Shown one piece after another: positions 29,834 to 39,208 of a stretch of DNA of 64,000 nt. The stretch spans positions 186,001-250,000 of the forward strand of contig NZ_CALSFP010000001.1 of the NCBI RefSeq assembly GCF_943737015.1. The letters are read 5' to 3'. The notes under the pieces were generated by a model that did no database searches, was not told where the DNA came from, and worked only from the letters and a program-made list of their open reading frames with translations. The DNA comes from Staphylococcus sp. Marseille-Q5304 (GTDB lineage: Bacteria > Bacillota > Bacilli > Staphylococcales > Staphylococcaceae). Within the stretch, counting starts at the first letter, position 1; each line of letters starts with the position of its first letter. The position numbers and the translations under genes were made by a program.

Positions 29834-30379
29834 GTGCGCTTTTATTTCAAAGAGAACTTTTTTAATGCTTCAAAGTCGACAATCGATGTTTTTAATGAGA
29901 ATGATGAAGCTGTATACAAAATGCAGTTGTTTTATACGTCAGCAACACAAGAGGCTTTTGCAATTTTCGGCGGAAAAGGTAAACAAAATTTCGAAATCAC
30001 AGATGGTCATGATACGTATCGCATAACTCAAGAGAAAGCGATAAGTGGGAAAATTAAAACCCCATTTAAAACCGTATGGGACGTTGACAAAAATGGGAAT
30101 AAATTTGGCGTTTTCCGTACTAAAATGGGCTTAAAACCAACGATGTTATTCGAAGGTAGCCAAGGTGACACTTTAAAGTTCCAATCAGGATTTATTTCAA
30201 GAAGTGTATCCGTAAATGACGGACGAAATGAGATTATGAATACTAAATCTCAACGCTTTAAAATCGCCTCTCGTCATGACATTGATATCCATACTGACGA
30301 ATATCATCCGGCGATGTTAATTATGCTATTCCAAGTATTTTACGAATTCCAAGAACAACAACGCAGAAAATCTAGTTGA
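29834..30379 (+). CDS. Tubby C-terminal-like / LURP-one-related protein
   Basis: A 181-aa soluble protein of the YxjI/LURP-one-related type: a predicted beta-barrel with repeated strand patterns (Y-K-M-Q-L-F-Y, K-F-G-V-F-R-T-K-M-G-L-K-P-T, I-M-N-T-K-S-Q-R-F-K) and a C-terminal hydrophobic helix around D-E-Y-H-P-A-M-L-I-M-L-F-Q-V. Function is unknown. The ATG at 29816 is part of the GGAGG ribosome site itself, so I start at the GTG at 29834, 11 nt after it. It converges with the small GNAT gene. Confidence 0.75.
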   Translation: MRFYFKENFFNASKSTIDVFNENDEAVYKMQLFYTSATQEAFAIFGGKGKQNFEITDGHDTYRITQEKAISGKIKTPFKTVWDVDKNGNKFGVFRTKMGLKPTMLFEGSQGDTLKFQSGFISRSVSVNDGRNEIMNTKSQRFKIASRHDIDIHTDEYHPAMLIMLFQVFYEFQEQQRRKSS

Positions 30380-30451
30380 ACAGATCTAGATTTCGATTTT
30401 GATTTTTAATCACTATCGAAATCTATTCAGTGAAATGCATTTTAATAATAA

Positions 30452-30492
30452 ACACGCGACGTTTTTCATATCAACGTCGCGTGCTTTTTTTA
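30452..30492. terminator. Bidirectional terminator
   Basis: CACGCGACGTT (30453-30463) and AACGTCGCGTG (30473-30483) with TTTTTTT after the + arm, between two convergent genes. GC-rich for this genome. Confidence 0.85.
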
Positions 30493-30511
30493 TAGTTAAG
30501 CATTGATGTGC

Positions 30512-30796
30512 TTAGTCATGTTGTTGATAAACATCTTGGTAATCATCACTTTTTTCCATTACTTTCTTAGCAAATGGGCAAGTTGCAGTAACTTTTAAGT
30601 CGTTTTCACGTGCATAATCAACGACTGTTTGTACAAGTTTAGACCCAATACCTTGGCCTCCCATTTCTTCAGGCACGCCTGTATGGTCGATATTAATAAG
30701 ATTATCATCTTCTTTTTCGAAAGTAATTTGTGCTTTTGGATTCTCTTCGTTATCACCAATATAAAATTTATTTGATCCTTTTACGATTTCAGCCAT
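30512..30796 (-). CDS. Small GNAT-like N-acetyltransferase (YjdJ type)
   Basis: A 94-aa minimal GCN5-like acetyltransferase fold. It has the CoA-binding loop E-M-G-G-Q-G-I-G-S-K-L-V (about residues 43-54) and then A-T-C-P-F-A-K-K with a conserved Cys, as in the S. aureus small GNAT of known structure. The start is preceded by AGGAGAG. The acceptor substrate is unknown. Confidence 0.88.
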   Translation of the reverse strand: MAEIVKGSNKFYIGDNEENPKAQITFEKEDDNLINIDHTGVPEEMGGQGIGSKLVQTVVDYARENDLKVTATCPFAKKVMEKSDDYQDVYQQHD

Positions 30797-30973
30797 ACAT
30801 ATCTCTCCTTTGGCAATGTTCTTACTATATAAATATCCGTATAAGAAAAATTTAAACTGAAGTCAATAATGGGTATTTTACGAATTAGTGAAGTTTTTAG
30901 TTGAAACCATTGAAATATTTAGTAAATAAGTATATAGTTTGAACGGAATCTTTTGAGTTGGAGGCGTGTTTTT

Positions 30974-31933
30974 TTGAAGAAAAGTTTAGTAATCATTTTA
31001 ATAAGCATGCTTATCGTCGTACTAAGTGGTTGTAGTCAATCTAATCATTCAGAGCATAAGCAGGTCTCAGAAAGTAATAAATTAAATATCTACACGACCG
31101 CATTTGCATTTCAAAGCTTTGCTCAACAAATTGGTGGGAAGTATGTGAAAGCCGAATCGATATATCCCCCCGGTGCAGATGCACATTCGTTTGAACCAAC
31201 TCAAAAAGAAATGATAAATATTGCTAAAAGTGATTTATTTATTTATTCAGACGAAGAGATGGACCCTGTGGCAAAGAAAATTGCACAATCCATCAAGGAT
31301 GATAATTTGAAATTACCAGTAGTTCAGGGGATAGATCATCATGACCTTATTTCAAGTCATGAGCATGAGCATCACCATGATGACCATGGAGGCCATCATG
31401 AAGGCGAAAGTCATGATCCACATGTTTGGTTAGACCCTGTATTAGATAAGAAGCTAGCTTATAATATTAAACAAGATTTAATTCGAAAAGATCCCAAACA
31501 TAAAAAATATTACAATCATAATTATCAAAATTTAAAACAAGATTTAACACAAATCGATGAACAGTTGAAAGCAGTAACGAAAAATCCAAAAAGAGATACG
31601 GTCGTGATTTCTCATGATTCTATCGGTTATCTAGCACATCGTTATCACTTTAAACAACAAGGTGTTAGTGGCATAAATAATGAAGAACCGACACAACAAA
31701 ATTTAGTCAAAATAGTTCATAGTATTAAAGATTCAAAACAACCATATGTGCTTTACGAACAAAACATTTCATCTAAAGTTACGAACGTCATTGAAAAAGA
31801 ATCAGATACACAACCATTAGATTTTCATAATATGGCTACGCTAACTAAAGCACAAAAGAATGATAAAAACATTACGTTCCAATCACTTATGAAAAAGAAT
31901 ATCCACTCTTTAGATAAGGCACTTAATCAATAA
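30974..31933 (+). CDS. Zinc ABC transporter substrate-binding lipoprotein (AdcA/ZnuA type)
   Basis: A 319-aa cluster A-I metal-binding lipoprotein. The signal peptide ends in lipobox L-S-G-C; the mature protein has G-A-D-A-H-S-F-E-P-T with a metal-ligand His, a His/Asp/Glu-rich loop around residues 120-145 typical of zinc-specific members, D-P-H-V-W-L-D-P and a C-terminal V-V-I-S-H-D-S. The TTG at 30974 lies 9 nt after GGAGG (30960-30964); the TTG at 30953 overlaps it. No ABC permease or ATPase adjoins, so it must work with components encoded elsewhere. No recognisable Zur box upstream. Confidence 0.9.
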   Translation: MKKSLVIILISMLIVVLSGCSQSNHSEHKQVSESNKLNIYTTAFAFQSFAQQIGGKYVKAESIYPPGADAHSFEPTQKEMINIAKSDLFIYSDEEMDPVAKKIAQSIKDDNLKLPVVQGIDHHDLISSHEHEHHHDDHGGHHEGESHDPHVWLDPVLDKKLAYNIKQDLIRKDPKHKKYYNHNYQNLKQDLTQIDEQLKAVTKNPKRDTVVISHDSIGYLAHRYHFKQQGVSGINNEEPTQQNLVKIVHSIKDSKQPYVLYEQNISSKVTNVIEKESDTQPLDFHNMATLTKAQKNDKNITFQSLMKKNIHSLDKALNQ

Positions 31934-31996
31934 AGAGGGTTTTGAGACACAAATACACAGTATTGAGCGTTTACAATCTGAAGCTTAATTCTCAAA

Positions 31997-32036
31997 AAAA
32001 GCGAGCTAATCCATTAAGGGTTAGCTCGCTTTTATA
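31997..32036 (+). terminator. Terminator after the zinc-binding lipoprotein
   Basis: AAAGCGAGCTAA and TTAGCTCGCTTT arms around a short C/G-rich loop, tail TTTATATT. It may also protect the end of convergent aldA. Confidence 0.8.
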
Positions 32037-32168
32037 TTAAAAATTTAATGATTTTGCCCGTACATACTTGAATAAGTTATGGTTCAATCATGTAGTCGCG
32101 ACACGATTAAGGTGGGATACAAGTGATCAATGTCTCTTGCGTTAAGAAAGCGTTTCTAAGGCATTGCT

Positions 32169-33593
32169 TTAATCATATCTAATATATGAGACTGTTGTAT
32201 TGTAATACTCTTCTAAACCATGAATTCCATCGGCGCCACCAAGTCCAGATTCTCTCCAACCTGAGTGAAATCCGTTCACTACTTCTTCAGCTTCGCAGTT
32301 AGCATAAACTTCACCGAACTTTAGTTGTTCAGAGGCAGTCATTACATCTTTTAAGTTTTCTGAGAATACATATGATGAGAGGCCAGCATTTGTGTCGTTC
32401 GCTTGTGTAATGGCTTCATCGTAATCCGTGTATGTTACGACTGGTAATACTGGGCCAAAGATTTCTTCTTTGAAGGCTAAATCGGATGGTTTAACGTTGT
32501 CTAAAATTGTAGGTGCATAGAAATAACCAGGACGATCGATAATGTGACCACCTGTTACACAGTTTGCTCCATTGTGGATAGCTGATTGGACTTTGTCATC
32601 GATACTTTGTAACTGAACTTCATTAATAATTGCACCATAATCTGTAGCTTCATCGTATGGATCGCCAACTGTTAACTGTTCCATCTTATCTTTTAAGGCT
32701 TTGATAAATTCATCATGTACTGATTGGTGAACGAAGATACGTTCAGGGCACGTACATACTTGTCCGGCATTATTAATACGTGCAGTAACAATATAGTCTG
32801 CAGCTTTTTCTATATTCGCATTTTCAGTAACAAGTACAGGTGCATTACCGGCAAGTTCTAAATTTACCTTTTTAACATTTGAGGCGCTTTCTGAGTAAAC
32901 GGATTTACCAGCACGCATACTTCCAGTTAGTGAAATTAATTGAATGTCAGGGTGCTGTGCAAGTTGTGTACCGACAGTTTCACCTTTACCTGGAACGATT
33001 TGAACAAGACCTGCTGGTATAGTTAATTCGCGAATCAGTTCGGCAATTTTTAAAGTTATGAGAGAAGTTGCTTCACTTGGTTTGATGACTACTGAACAAC
33101 CTGTCACAATAGCAGGGATGACCTTTCTAATCAATACTAAAATAGGTGCATTCCAAGGAACGATACCGGCAGTAACACCGATGGGCTTTTTCGTTAATAA
33201 TATCGTTTCATTTTCCCGACTATTTTGTAGAACTTCGCCTTTATTTGACATACTGAGACTTGTCATATAATCGATAAAATGAATAGATTTTTCAATTTCA
33301 CCTTTTGCAGAAGCTAACGTTTTACCTTGTTCTTTCACATATAAATCAGCTAATGCGTCTTTATTTTGTTCTAGTAATGGGATGAGTAATTTAGCATGAT
33401 CTGCTCGTTTTGGTTGAGGGACTTTTTCCCATTCAAGTTGTGCTTGCTTAGATTTTTCTACTGCTTCGTTAACTTCTTCTTCAGATGCAAAAGTAACTGT
33501 ATCTATTGTTTCTCCTGTAGCAGGGTTAATCACATCTATTGAGTCTGTTGATTTACTTTCGATAAATTCATTGTTTATAAATAGTTTGTTCAT
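32169..33593 (-). CDS. aldA: Aldehyde dehydrogenase, lactaldehyde dehydrogenase-like
   Basis: A 474-aa NAD(P)+-dependent aldehyde dehydrogenase. It resembles E. coli AldA along its length, including N-A-G-Q-V-C-T-C-P-E-R (catalytic Cys280) and the C-terminal G-F-H-S-G-W-R-E-S-G-L-G-G-A-D-G. The general-base Glu246 is present, but the usual L-E-L-G-G-K around it is L-E-L-A-G-N. The first six residues of the longest frame lie before the GGAGGTG site, so the start is at 33593. A MarR regulator is divergent and could control it. Confidence 0.88.
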   Translation of the reverse strand: MNKLFINNEFIESKSTDSIDVINPATGETIDTVTFASEEEVNEAVEKSKQAQLEWEKVPQPKRADHAKLLIPLLEQNKDALADLYVKEQGKTLASAKGEIEKSIHFIDYMTSLSMSNKGEVLQNSRENETILLTKKPIGVTAGIVPWNAPILVLIRKVIPAIVTGCSVVIKPSEATSLITLKIAELIRELTIPAGLVQIVPGKGETVGTQLAQHPDIQLISLTGSMRAGKSVYSESASNVKKVNLELAGNAPVLVTENANIEKAADYIVTARINNAGQVCTCPERIFVHQSVHDEFIKALKDKMEQLTVGDPYDEATDYGAIINEVQLQSIDDKVQSAIHNGANCVTGGHIIDRPGYFYAPTILDNVKPSDLAFKEEIFGPVLPVVTYTDYDEAITQANDTNAGLSSYVFSENLKDVMTASEQLKFGEVYANCEAEEVVNGFHSGWRESGLGGADGIHGLEEYYNTTVSYIRYD

Positions 33594-33851
33594 TTCTAAA
33601 CACCTCCACATTATAAAAATACCACTTTAGGTAAATTTAAAAACTATCTGACTATTCAGTTATATTATTTTATGTTTAATTTTAAATTTATAATTGATAA
33701 AAAAGGAAAGAAATTATAAACTATAAATAAGGGAGACTATATAATCATTTTCAATAAACTACATTACTAACGATTATAATCAGACAAGTGAATTTTGAGA
33801 GTAATTATAATTTGGCTCGAATTTGATAGAAATGGGAAGTAGTTGATTTAA

Positions 33852-34295
33852 TTGGATCGAACAAAAAATGCTTTGAATACATTTGTAGGTATTCATAGAA
33901 CCGCGGATTATCTTGAACAAATTGTAAAAAATGATGTCAAAAGGTATGGTTTAAATATTACAGAATTTGCAGTTATGGAATTACTCTTTCATAAAGGGGA
34001 TCAACCAATTCAACGAATAGGGAAGAAAGTTTTGATAGCTAGTAGTAGTATCACGTATGTAGTTGATAAACTAGAGAAAAAAGGATACGTAAAAAGGTTA
34101 CGTCTTGAAAAGGATAGACGTGTTATTTATGCCTCGCTAACCGATGAAGGTCATGAACTTATGGCTTCAGTATTTCCGCATCACGCTGAAACATTAGATA
34201 ATGCATTTTCAGTACTTACTGATGAAGAACTCCTCAACCTCCAGAATGCCTTAAAAAAGTTATCAAGATATACGAAAACAAATAAATGCAGTTGA
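33852..34295 (+). CDS. MarR-family transcriptional regulator
   Basis: A 147-aa winged-helix regulator: [31 protein letters not shown] (recognition helix) and the wing [11 protein letters not shown]. It has no cysteine until the last two residues, so simple thiol sensing of the YodB kind is unlikely. The TTG start at 33852 has only a weak GGGAAG upstream. It is divergent from aldA (258 bp apart) and followed after 40 bp by a small membrane protein, either of which may be its target. Confidence 0.85.
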   Translation: MDRTKNALNTFVGIHRTADYLEQIVKNDVKRYGLNITEFAVMELLFHKGDQPIQRIGKKVLIASSSITYVVDKLEKKGYVKRLRLEKDRRVIYASLTDEGHELMASVFPHHAETLDNAFSVLTDEELLNLQNALKKLSRYTKTNKCS

Positions 34296-34335
34296 TTATT
34301 CATACTCCAACTTTTTACAGAAAGGAGAATAGATA

Positions 34336-34548
34336 TTGTCTTTAAAAGAAATGTACGAAGAACTCATTAACAAACAATGGGAAAGAGACGAATTATTGAT
34401 GGTAGGTGTATATTGCCTCATAGGTAGTTTTTTATTAACACCTATTTTCGGAATTCCAGGTGGCATCATTGCTTATTTTGCATTTGAAGATGAAGCATTT
34501 AAGGAAAAAATGAAACGTCGCAAGCAACAACATAAAGATATAAATTGA
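34336..34548 (+). CDS. Small membrane protein downstream of MarR
   Basis: A 70-aa protein with one long or two short hydrophobic helices (about residues 21-48, containing I-P-G-G-I-I-A-Y) and a basic Lys/Arg/Gln-rich C-terminus. Not recognised. The TTG start has AAAGGAG 9 nt upstream, an excellent site. Probably co-transcribed with the MarR gene. Confidence 0.7.
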   Translation: MSLKEMYEELINKQWERDELLMVGVYCLIGSFLLTPIFGIPGGIIAYFAFEDEAFKEKMKRRKQQHKDIN

Positions 34549-34616
34549 TCAATTTTATTAACGTGATTCACAAAGTACTTTATATTATGTGTTTTTCATA
34601 ACTGTATGAATAATCT

Positions 34617-34654
34617 GAGTCTGAGACAAAAAAGGTGTCTCAGACTCTTTTTTA
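34617..34654 (+). terminator. Terminator of the MarR unit
   Basis: Perfect 12-bp stem GAGTCTGAGACA / TGTCTCAGACTC with a 7-nt loop and TTTTTT tail. Confidence 0.9.
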
Positions 34655-34809
34655 ATTAGGCGGTAGATGTCTGAATTGAAAATGTACTTATATCAAACTA
34701 TTTCAACACATAGTCATTTTTACCAGGCTGGTGTACAAAACCTCAATTAGAAAATTAGTGTGTATATTTTACAACAAGATGACAGTGGTATGAGGTAATA
34801 GTAAAATAA

Positions 34810-34838
34810 TTGACACATTTGTAATAAAATTGTAATAT
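34810..34838 (+). promoter_or_regulatory. Sigma-A promoter of isaB-like gene
   Basis: Consensus TTGACA (34810-34815), 17-bp spacer, TAATAT (34833-34838); the start codon is about 30 bp downstream. One of the best sigma-A matches in the window, suggesting strong expression. Confidence 0.7.
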
Positions 34839-34869
34839 TAAACTATACTTAGTGTTAGGGGTGTTGAAA

Positions 34870-35382
34870 ATGAAAAAAATTGTTAAACCGTTACTTGCAA
34901 GTGGAATTTGTGTCGCAACTGTCTTTGGTGTCAATTTTGCTCAATCAGGTCACTCTCATGAAGTCGTACAAGCATCTGAAATCCCTTATTATCAATTCAA
35001 TGGCTACACTGGTAATCAATCAAGCTTTATCTTAGATAATGCTTTCGTCAATGCAGTAAGATCAGGTCATGTTACTTTTAATAATACAAGTGTTGATAAT
35101 GAACATAGTGCTAACCAAGGTAAAGAAGTTACTTATGCATACGATCAAAAGTTTTATAAAGTTTCAGGAAATGTTGCATCAAGTGTAGAGTTTCCAATAG
35201 CTGAAGGTCAAGTAACAGTCGATGATCTTATAGATCACTACGGAGAAGACTATAGATATCAACCAGCGCATACTGATGCAGCTGATGAATCAGATGATGG
35301 TATGTATAGTTTTAACTTTGATAAACATAATATTACGTTTACTGTTTATCATAACCATGTAATCAAAGTTACTATTGGATAA
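34870..35382 (+). CDS. isaB: Immunodominant antigen B (IsaB)-like secreted protein
   Basis: A 170-aa exported protein with a signal peptide (basic K-K-I-V-K, hydrophobic core, likely cleavage after V-V-Q-A). The mature start I-P-Y-Y-Q-F-N-G-Y-T-G-N-Q-S-S-F-I-L-D follows S. aureus IsaB (about 175 aa), a surface/secreted protein reported to bind nucleic acid. The C-terminal F-T-V-Y-H-N-H-V-I-K-V-T also fits. The ATG at 34870 follows AGGGGTG; the earlier in-frame start precedes that site. Orthologue assignment rests on my memory of IsaB. Confidence 0.78.
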   Translation: MKKIVKPLLASGICVATVFGVNFAQSGHSHEVVQASEIPYYQFNGYTGNQSSFILDNAFVNAVRSGHVTFNNTSVDNEHSANQGKEVTYAYDQKFYKVSGNVASSVEFPIAEGQVTVDDLIDHYGEDYRYQPAHTDAADESDDGMYSFNFDKHNITFTVYHNHVIKVTIG

Positions 35383-35420
35383 TAAGAACAATAATTGTAT
35401 ATTACGTTTTTATAGCAATA

Positions 35421-35467
35421 AATAACCCTACATCATAGTCTTCTTATGACTATGATGTAGGGTTATT
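35421..35467. terminator. Bidirectional terminator, isaB / DASS transporter
   Basis: A 20-bp perfect stem starting AATAACCCTACATCATAGTC with a 7-nt loop. Terminal A/T runs give U tracts in both directions. Confidence 0.9.
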
Positions 35468-35470
35468 AAA

Positions 35471-36886
35471 TTACATAAGTCCGATAAGTTTCATCCATAG
35501 TGAACCGATACCGAACCATACGATTAAATAGAATATGGCTAGTATTGCATTCATTGTCCACCAGCGATTTTGTGAAACGTAGCCTGCAGAATAAAGTATT
35601 GGTGCAGGACCACTACTATAATGTGTTGTTGATGCCATTAAGTTACCAAAGAAACCGAGCATCAATGCACTGTATAAAGGAGGTGCGCCTGTAGCAATTG
35701 CAACACCAATTAATGCGGAATACATCGCACTTACGTGAGCAGTTGAACTTGCGAATAAATAGTGTGAATAGAAGTAGAATAGTACAAGTATAATCAATAC
35801 TATTGGCCAACTTAATCCACCTAAGTTACTTGAAATAGCTTTACTTAACCAAGGGATAAATCCTAACTTGTTAAGTTGGTTAGCCATCATTACAAGAATA
35901 GAGAACCAAATTAATGTGTTCCAAGCACCTGTTTCTTTAAGGACATCATTCCAAGTTAAAACGCCTGTGATAAGTAATAACGATAAAGCGATAAAGGCAG
36001 TAAGCGTTGCGTCAATGTGAATGACACTACCTAGTATCCAAAGGATTAATGCAATTAAAAAGATTCCAATCATGAATTTTTCATTTTTATGCATTTTACC
36101 CATTTCATCTAATTCACCTTGTGCCCATGATTTCGCATTAGGTGTAGATTTGATTTCTGGTGGATAAATCTTATAGATGATGAAAGGTACCAAAATTAAT
36201 GAGATGATACCTGGAACGAGCGCGACTAAGAACCAGTTCATCCAAGTAATATTAACGCCTTGATCTTTAGCAAGGGACTGGGCTAATGGGTTACCTGCCA
36301 TCGCTGTTAAGAACATCGCAGCTGTAATCATATTACCTTGGAATTCTGTAAAGATTAGGAATGCACCCATTTTACGCTCTGTACCATCTTCCGGTTTAGA
36401 ACCAAATGAACGAGAAAGTGCATTGATAATAGGGAACATGATACCACCAGCACGCGCTGTATTACTTGGTGTGGCAGGAGCTAATATTAAATCAACGCCG
36501 AGTAATGCATAACCTAAGCCTAATGTTTTCTTACCGAATAACTTTACGAATTGTAATGCAATACGTCTACCTAAGCCTGTTTTCACAAATCCACGTGATA
36601 TGAAAAAGGCCATTGCAATTAACCAAATACTACTGTTACCAAAACCAGCCATAGCTGTGTCTGTTTTGACTGTTCCTGTAAGTACAGTCAGTGAGAAACC
36701 AATCATTGCGACTGCGCCAATTGGTAGTGGTTGGGTAATACAACCGATAATCGTAGCAACAAAGATTGCGAACATATGCCAAGCTGTAACGTCTAATCCT
36801 GCTGGTCTAATAGGGGTTAATAGCCAGAGGATAATGCCCACAACAATAGGAACGATAAACTTCTTATAATTAATATCTTTATTCAT
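35471..36886 (-). CDS. DASS-family dicarboxylate/2-oxoglutarate-malate transporter
   Basis: A 471-aa divalent anion:Na+ symporter of the CitT/YflS/DiT branch with about twelve to fourteen helices. Signatures: A-P-A-T-P-S-N-T-A-R-A-G-G (the S-N-T motif) and the second motif near the C-terminus, with T-A-H-V-S-A-M. Likely substrates are malate, 2-oxoglutarate or succinate. The ATG at 36886 lies 7 nt after AAAGGTG; a TTG one codon upstream is less likely. Confidence 0.87.
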   Translation of the reverse strand: MNKDINYKKFIVPIVVGIILWLLTPIRPAGLDVTAWHMFAIFVATIIGCITQPLPIGAVAMIGFSLTVLTGTVKTDTAMAGFGNSSIWLIAMAFFISRGFVKTGLGRRIALQFVKLFGKKTLGLGYALLGVDLILAPATPSNTARAGGIMFPIINALSRSFGSKPEDGTERKMGAFLIFTEFQGNMITAAMFLTAMAGNPLAQSLAKDQGVNITWMNWFLVALVPGIISLILVPFIIYKIYPPEIKSTPNAKSWAQGELDEMGKMHKNEKFMIGIFLIALILWILGSVIHIDATLTAFIALSLLLITGVLTWNDVLKETGAWNTLIWFSILVMMANQLNKLGFIPWLSKAISSNLGGLSWPIVLIILVLFYFYSHYLFASSTAHVSAMYSALIGVAIATGAPPLYSALMLGFFGNLMASTTHYSSGPAPILYSAGYVSQNRWWTMNAILAIFYLIVWFGIGSLWMKLIGLM

Positions 36887-37359
36887 CAATATTCACCTTT
36901 CTTATTTATAAATTAAATTACTTACGTGAATAGAAAGTTAATTAACCACTATCAAAATAGTAGTAATTATATTGATGAAAATGGGGTGGCGGGTGATGAT
37001 GCCATATAATTACTTCAATATAGTCATCTCTTTTCTATATAAATATTTATAAAATTCATATTCAATTATAGTTTGATATCTAGGTCCTGTAAAGATGACA
37101 ATCATTATCAATGAATGTGTAAAACATGACAACGCTGCGATATTCTATTATAATCATTTCTTCGTATTTTTTCGAAATGAAATGGGAATTTGTAGTTATA
37201 TTAAAATTTTGAAAAGTGTACGAGAAAATTAAGTTTAATTAAATGCGTAAATATGAAATTTTTGATAACATACCTTTTTTAGTACGTGCTAAAATAAGTT
37301 TAAATGAGTAATAGAAAATAAAAGATGTTTGAGATAGAGAAAGGAAAGAGGGAGTACAT
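36887..37359. other. Divergent intergenic region, DASS / CPA antiporter
   Basis: 473 bp, AT-rich. The only notable element is a Fur-box-like sequence at 37091-37109. The rest shows no ORF or strong hairpin. Confidence 0.5.
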
Positions 37360-39159
37360 GTGTCATTACTAAAATTACCACTTATCCTGGTTATTGTTAT
37401 ATTTTTAGCTTTAGGTATATTTAGTCAGTGGCTAGCAACAAGAATCAAATGGCCATCGATTGTTGTTATGGCGATCATAGGTCTATTAGTTGGACCTATT
37501 TTAGGATTAATAAATCCACAAGAAAGTTTAGGGCACTCTGTTTTTAGTCCACTCGTATCGTTAGCAGTGGCAATCATTTTATTTGAAGGTAGTAGTACGC
37601 TAGACTTTAGAGAGCTTAAAGGCATTTCGAAAGCTGTCATAAGAATTATTACGATTGGTGCGGGGTTAGCTTGGATACTAGGTGCCGTTGCCCTGTATTT
37701 AATTTTTGGATTTCCAATCGAAATTTCGTTAGTACTAGGCGGGCTGTTCTTGATCACTGGGCCTACCGTCATACAGCCGTTGTTGAAACAAGCGAAAGTA
37801 CATAAAAATGTAGATTCGATATTAAGATGGGAAAGTATTATCCTTGATCCAATTGGGCCTATGTTAGCTTTAGGGGCTTTTTACTTATTTGAAATCGTTG
37901 AACAAGGCTTTGAATTACAAATTATTGTAAGTTTCATTGTTCGATTGGTTATTGCAATTGCGATTGGTTTTGTCGCATCATTTATCTTTATGTGGTTTAT
38001 TAAACGTGATCACATACCGCAAAACTTAATGCCACCAATTCAGTTAATATTTATATTACTTATTTTTGCAATTTGTGATGAATTTTTACCAGAATCAGGT
38101 TTATTAGCGGTTACAATATTCGGTTTAATGATGGCACGAATGAAACGTCACGATTTAATATTTAAAGAATCTGACCATTTCATTGAAAATACATCGACGA
38201 TTATGATTTCAACGGTCTTTATATTAATTACATCGTCACTTTCATTAGATGTGTTGAAAAATGTTGTAAGTTGGCAATTATTTTTATTCTGTTTCGTCAT
38301 GATTGTATTAGTTCGACCACTTTCGATCATTCTGTCTACAATAAATACAGAAATTTCAACACGAGAGCGCGCGATGGTCTCTATGATGGCGCCGAGAGGT
38401 ATTGTAGTTCTAACTGTCGCACAATTTTTCGGTGGTTTATTTGTCCAAAAAGGTATGCCAATGGCGCAATATATTACACCAGTGACTTTTGGATTAGTAT
38501 TTGTGACAGTGGTGATTTACGGCTTCACATTTGTACCATTGAGTAAAGTCATGAAGTTATCTAGTAATGAACCGCCTGGTGTTATACTCGTTGGTGAGAG
38601 TATGTTTTCTTATCATTTAGGTTCTAAATTAAGAGAACATAATATACCAGTTATGACGTTCAATTTATTTGATAATAAGAAAGATAGAGCAAAAGAAATG
38701 GATTTAGAAGTGTTTGAAGGAAACTTATTATCGAGTAATGATCGGATTTATTCAGATCTTACACGTTACAATAAATGTCTGTTAATGACACAGTCATTTG
38801 TATTTAACAGTTTGGCGTTTAATGAGTTGGTTCCTGAGTTTGGATTGAAAAATGTGCAAATGATGCCAGTTTCATTTACGGACGAACATGCGCGTAGTAA
38901 TCTTGATGGACCGATAAGAAATCACATTTTATTTGATTGGAATTTCACTTCACATTGGTTTAATCGATTTGTTGCTGAAAATAATATTTTGGAAATTCCA
39001 GTTAAAGAAAAATCACAACTCACAGCTCATGATATGGTGTTATATCATATTAGTGAAAATAAGGTTGTAACATTTAAGAAAATGAACAACGATGTGCTTA
39101 ATAAAGAAGAGGGTACGATAGGTTATTTAAAAGATGCGTACTTGCATCGCAATATTTAA
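37360..39159 (+). CDS. CPA1-type cation:proton antiporter with C-terminal nucleotide-binding-like domain
   Basis: A 599-aa Na+(K+)/H+ antiporter. About twelve helices fill residues 1-400, with the conserved I-L-F-E-G-S-S-T-L-D-F segment near residue 72, L-R-W-E-S-I-I-L-D-P-I-G-P (transport Asp) near residue 165, and M-M-A-P-R-G-I-V. The C-terminal about 190 residues look like a degenerate TrkA-N/Rossmann domain (G-V-I-L-V-G-E-S-M). The GTG at 37360 is used: the ATG at 37358 opens a five-codon frame, and GAGGGAG precedes. Confidence 0.88.
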   Translation: MSLLKLPLILVIVIFLALGIFSQWLATRIKWPSIVVMAIIGLLVGPILGLINPQESLGHSVFSPLVSLAVAIILFEGSSTLDFRELKGISKAVIRIITIGAGLAWILGAVALYLIFGFPIEISLVLGGLFLITGPTVIQPLLKQAKVHKNVDSILRWESIILDPIGPMLALGAFYLFEIVEQGFELQIIVSFIVRLVIAIAIGFVASFIFMWFIKRDHIPQNLMPPIQLIFILLIFAICDEFLPESGLLAVTIFGLMMARMKRHDLIFKESDHFIENTSTIMISTVFILITSSLSLDVLKNVVSWQLFLFCFVMIVLVRPLSIILSTINTEISTRERAMVSMMAPRGIVVLTVAQFFGGLFVQKGMPMAQYITPVTFGLVFVTVVIYGFTFVPLSKVMKLSSNEPPGVILVGESMFSYHLGSKLREHNIPVMTFNLFDNKKDRAKEMDLEVFEGNLLSSNDRIYSDLTRYNKCLLMTQSFVFNSLAFNELVPEFGLKNVQMMPVSFTDEHARSNLDGPIRNHILFDWNFTSHWFNRFVAENNILEIPVKEKSQLTAHDMVLYHISENKVVTFKKMNNDVLNKEEGTIGYLKDAYLHRNI

Positions 39160-39165
39160 TAAATC

Positions 39166-39208
39166 AAAAACCACTTTGAGATACGAATATCTCAAAGTGG
39201 TTTTTTTG
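39166..39208. terminator. Bidirectional terminator, antiporter / fbp
   Basis: AAAAACCACTTTGAGAT with ATCTCAAAGTGGTTTTTTT, a stem of about 17 bp flanked by A and T runs, between convergent genes. Confidence 0.9.

Larger units (their letters stand above)
34549..34869. other. Intergenic region before isaB
   Basis: 321 bp holding the terminator of the MarR unit, a featureless AT-rich spacer and the isaB promoter. Confidence 0.6.

Noticed and set aside
30849..30876. Possible SigB promoter (ATTTAA ... GGGTAT) before the zinc-binding lipoprotein
   Set aside because: The -35 does not match GTTTAA well and the gene has no known SigB link; could be chance in AT-rich DNA.
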